Shown in pieces: positions 4,149 through 5,981 of a stretch of DNA of 5,981 nt; positions within the stretch are counted from its first letter, which is position 1, and each line of letters starts with the position of its first letter. The stretch spans positions 1 to 5,981 of the forward strand of contig QMSF01000065.1 in assembly GCA_003649565.1 (NCBI GenBank), given 5' to 3'. The position numbers and the translations under genes were made by a program. The stretch comes from Thermoprotei archaeon. Its GTDB lineage: Archaea > Thermoproteota > Methanomethylicia > Nezhaarchaeales > WYZ-LMO8. The notes below the pieces were generated by a model. It worked only from the letters and a program-made list of their open reading frames with translations, did not search any database and was not told the DNA's origin.

Positions 4149-5981
4149 ATGTACCATGAAGCTCGAGGAGTTGAAGTAGATGTACTAGTGGTGTGTGAGA
4201 AAAACTCTGTTGCTAAAGCTGTTGCCTCAGCTTTAAGCAATGATAATTACAGAGCCTTTAATCTTAGAGGAATAACTTGCTACAGCTTCGTTAAGAACGG
4301 GAGAAAATGGGTTGTTATAGGCCTCAGAGGCCACATAATGGACTTCGATTTCGCCTCTCAATTAAATAGATGGGATGTCGTGGACCCCAAAGAGCTGTTT
4401 AAAGTCCAGCCCATCAGGGTTGTTCGAAACGAGAGTTTGAGGTATGTTGAGGCCCTAAAGAATCTTGGAAGAAGAGCTGAAGAGGTCATTTTAGCTCTAG
4501 ACGCTGATGTTGAGGGTGAAGGCATAGCCTTTGAGGTTATGGACGTAGTAAGAGCCGTTAACCCCTATGCTGAATTTAAAAGAGCCTGGTTCTCAAGCGT
4601 CGATAGAGATGAACTCATAAATGCATTCAACAATTTGAAGCCTCCAAATAAACAGCTTGCCGAGAAGTGCTTTGCTAGATCTATGATCGATCTCACAATA
4701 GGCGCATCCTTCACTAGGCTTTTAACTCTAAGAGTTAGAGATGTCAAGCCTACAGCACTACCAAAAGGACACTTCATAAGCTATGGTCCATGCCAAAGCC
4801 CAACGCTATACCTCGTAGTTCAAAGAGCACTTGAGAGGGAAAAATTCCAAAGCCAGAAATTCTATAGGGTCATAGCTAAATTAAAGATAGGAGAGAGGGT
4901 CATAGAGGCGGAGCACGTCAAGGGCAGGTTTAATTCTAAAGAGGAAGCCGAGCAAGTAAAGGTCAAAGCTGAAAAAGCGAGGATAGCCGAAGTAGAGAAC
5001 GTCAAGATAACGAAGACTAAGAGGGAGCCTCCTAAACCTCTTGACACCATTGAGCTTGAAAGCCTTGCGAGCAAACACCTCAACATGAGAGCCAAGAAGA
5101 CCCTCGATTTAGCCGAGGAGCTTTATCGAAGAGGCTTCATAAGCTATCCTAGAACAGAGACGCAGATATATCCTCCATCAGCCTATGACAGGCTCAAAGC
5201 ATTTATCACGCATCCAGAGTTTGGAGACTACGTAAAGAAGCTAATAACAAGTGGCGCTAAGCCAACATCTGGCACTAAAGATGATAAAGCTCATCCACCC
5301 ATTCATCCAGTCAAAGCTGCGACAAGAAGTGAAATCGAGAGAATACTCGAGAGAGATGGATGGAGACTCTATGAGCTCATAGCAAGACACTTCATAGCGA
5401 CCTTCAGCAGGCCAGCACAACTTGAAGGTAGAAGATACGTGTTTAACATTGGTGGAGAAAAGTTCGCATTTACAACACTTGAAGTTGTCGATAAAGGCTT
5501 TCTAGCAATATACGATTATGACTATCCCAGAGAGGCACCTCATTTACCAATTAAAATGGGAGATAAAATTCAGCTTTTGGCTATTGAAATTCGAGAGGGG
5601 CAGACCGAGCCTCCGCCATATCTATCTGAAAGTGAGCTCTTAAAGCTCATGGAGAAATGGGGTATTGGGACGGATGCGACGATGCAGGATCATATACAAA
5701 CGAATATAGATCGAGGCTACATGTACATAGAGTCGAAGAGATGCATACCAACAGAGCTTGGCAAGAGGTTGATCGTGCAGCTTGAAAAGCACGTGCCCGA
5801 GCTTGTTAGGCCGGAAGTTAGAGGAATGATGGAAAAGCAACTAGCTAAAATAGCTCGTGGAGAGGAGAGCATGAGCTCTGTTGTGTCAAAGGCCAAGGAG
5901 TACTTCTTCGCTCAATACTTAAAGCTCGAAGAGAAAGCTCACGAAGTTGCAAAGAGCATAGCTGAAGTCGCTTGGAAAAGC
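4149..5981 (+). CDS. Type IA DNA topoisomerase, Top3-like, C-terminus beyond window
   Basis: The enzyme cuts one DNA strand through a 5'-phosphotyrosine and passes another, relaxing negative supercoils and resolving recombination intermediates. The 611 visible residues contain the Toprim domain: VVCEKNSVAKAVA (14-26) with catalytic Glu17, GLRGHIMDFDF, and DADVEGE (118-124) for Mg2+. The eukaryote/archaeal Top3 motif YGPCQSPTL (212-220) follows. The active-site motif is SYPRTET, with Tyr333 and Arg335. Later come KAHPPIHP (His382 and His386) and GIGTDAT (505-511). Spacing matches Top3 (E. coli TopB Tyr328). No stop codon occurs before the edge, so any C-terminal zinc fingers are unseen. ATG 4149 was chosen because the TATA box at 4116-4125 predicts initiation there; ATG 4125 lies within the TATA element, and GTG 4188 would leave only two residues before the catalytic Glu region. 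The upstream neighbour is divergent rpl35ae. Confidence 0.93.
   Translation, partial: MYHEARGVEVDVLVVCEKNSVAKAVASALSNDNYRAFNLRGITCYSFVKNGRKWVVIGLRGHIMDFDFASQLNRWDVVDPKELFKVQPIRVVRNESLRYVEALKNLGRRAEEVILALDADVEGEGIAFEVMDVVRAVNPYAEFKRAWFSSVDRDELINAFNNLKPPNKQLAEKCFARSMIDLTIGASFTRLLTLRVRDVKPTALPKGHFISYGPCQSPTLYLVVQRALEREKFQSQKFYRVIAKLKIGERVIEAEHVKGRFNSKEEAEQVKVKAEKARIAEVENVKITKTKREPPKPLDTIELESLASKHLNMRAKKTLDLAEELYRRGFISYPRTETQIYPPSAYDRLKAFITHPEFGDYVKKLITSGAKPTSGTKDDKAHPPIHPVKAATRSEIERILERDGWRLYELIARHFIATFSRPAQLEGRRYVFNIGGEKFAFTTLEVVDKGFLAIYDYDYPREAPHLPIKMGDKIQLLAIEIREGQTEPPPYLSESELLKLMEKWGIGTDATMQDHIQTNIDRGYMYIESKRCIPTELGKRLIVQLEKHVPELVRPEVRGMMEKQLAKIARGEESMSSVVSKAKEYFFAQYLKLEEKAHEVAKSIAEVAWKS

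Noticed and set aside
4565..5840. Several minus-strand ORFs of 65-77 residues
   Set aside because: All lie inside the topoisomerase gene, whose catalytic motifs are continuous in the plus frame.
1..5981. CRISPR arrays, tRNA/rRNA genes, insertion sequences
   Set aside because: No spaced direct-repeat series, no cloverleaf or TΨC-like GGTTCRA stretch in the gaps, and no transposase motifs were seen.

Overview
The window is a compact stretch of archaeal genome, with moderate GC (about 40-45% by eye) and heavy use of AGG/AGA and ATA codons. The archaeal assignment rests on a ribosomal protein L35Ae gene, a DUF166 gene (a mainly archaeal family), an AbrB/PIN toxin-antitoxin pair, TTTAAA-type TATA boxes with GGTG/GGAGG ribosome-binding sites, and a type IA topoisomerase with the 'GPCQ' signature typical of eukaryote-like Top3. 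A member of the Thermoproteota (TACK) or a related, probably thermophilic lineage fits best. The species cannot be read from the sequence.

Layout, left to right. (1) 1-284, minus: the N-terminal part of a membrane protein resembling a cation diffusion facilitator, cut by the window edge. (2) 285-437: a divergent promoter region with a cluster of TGATCA/GATCAT dyads. (3) 438-1070, plus: a 5-formyltetrahydrofolate cyclo-ligase-like protein. (4) 1104-1140: a perfect 14-bp inverted repeat embedded in the promoter of the next gene. (5) 1159-1833, plus: a DUF166 protein with a cysteine-rich C-terminal half. (6) 1834-2077: mostly non-coding, with a weak terminator-like hairpin and one doubtful 30-codon minus-strand ORF. 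(7) 2078-2808, minus: a VapBC-type toxin-antitoxin operon (AbrB-fold antitoxin, PIN-domain toxin). (8) 2809-3014: divergent intergenic region. (9) 3015-3818, plus: a protein of four CBS motifs. (10) 3815-4075, minus: ribosomal protein L35Ae, whose stop codon overlaps that of the CBS gene. (11) 4076-4148: a very short divergent promoter region. (12) 4149 to the right edge, plus: a Top3-like type IA DNA topoisomerase, incomplete at its C-terminus.

Functional reading. The cyclo-ligase-like gene and the DUF166 gene (once annotated as a putative thymidylate synthase) are adjacent and co-directional, which hints at a shared one-carbon or cofactor role. The DUF166 gene has its own strong operator-like element, so it is probably controlled separately. 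The L35Ae/topoisomerase pair is divergent and may share one TATA element. VapBC is a self-contained accessory module between housekeeping genes. I see no CRISPR array, tRNA, rRNA or insertion sequence. The best leads are the palindromic operator before DUF166, the bidirectional rpl35ae/top promoter and the convergent stop-codon overlap. None amounts to a clearly new multi-gene system.
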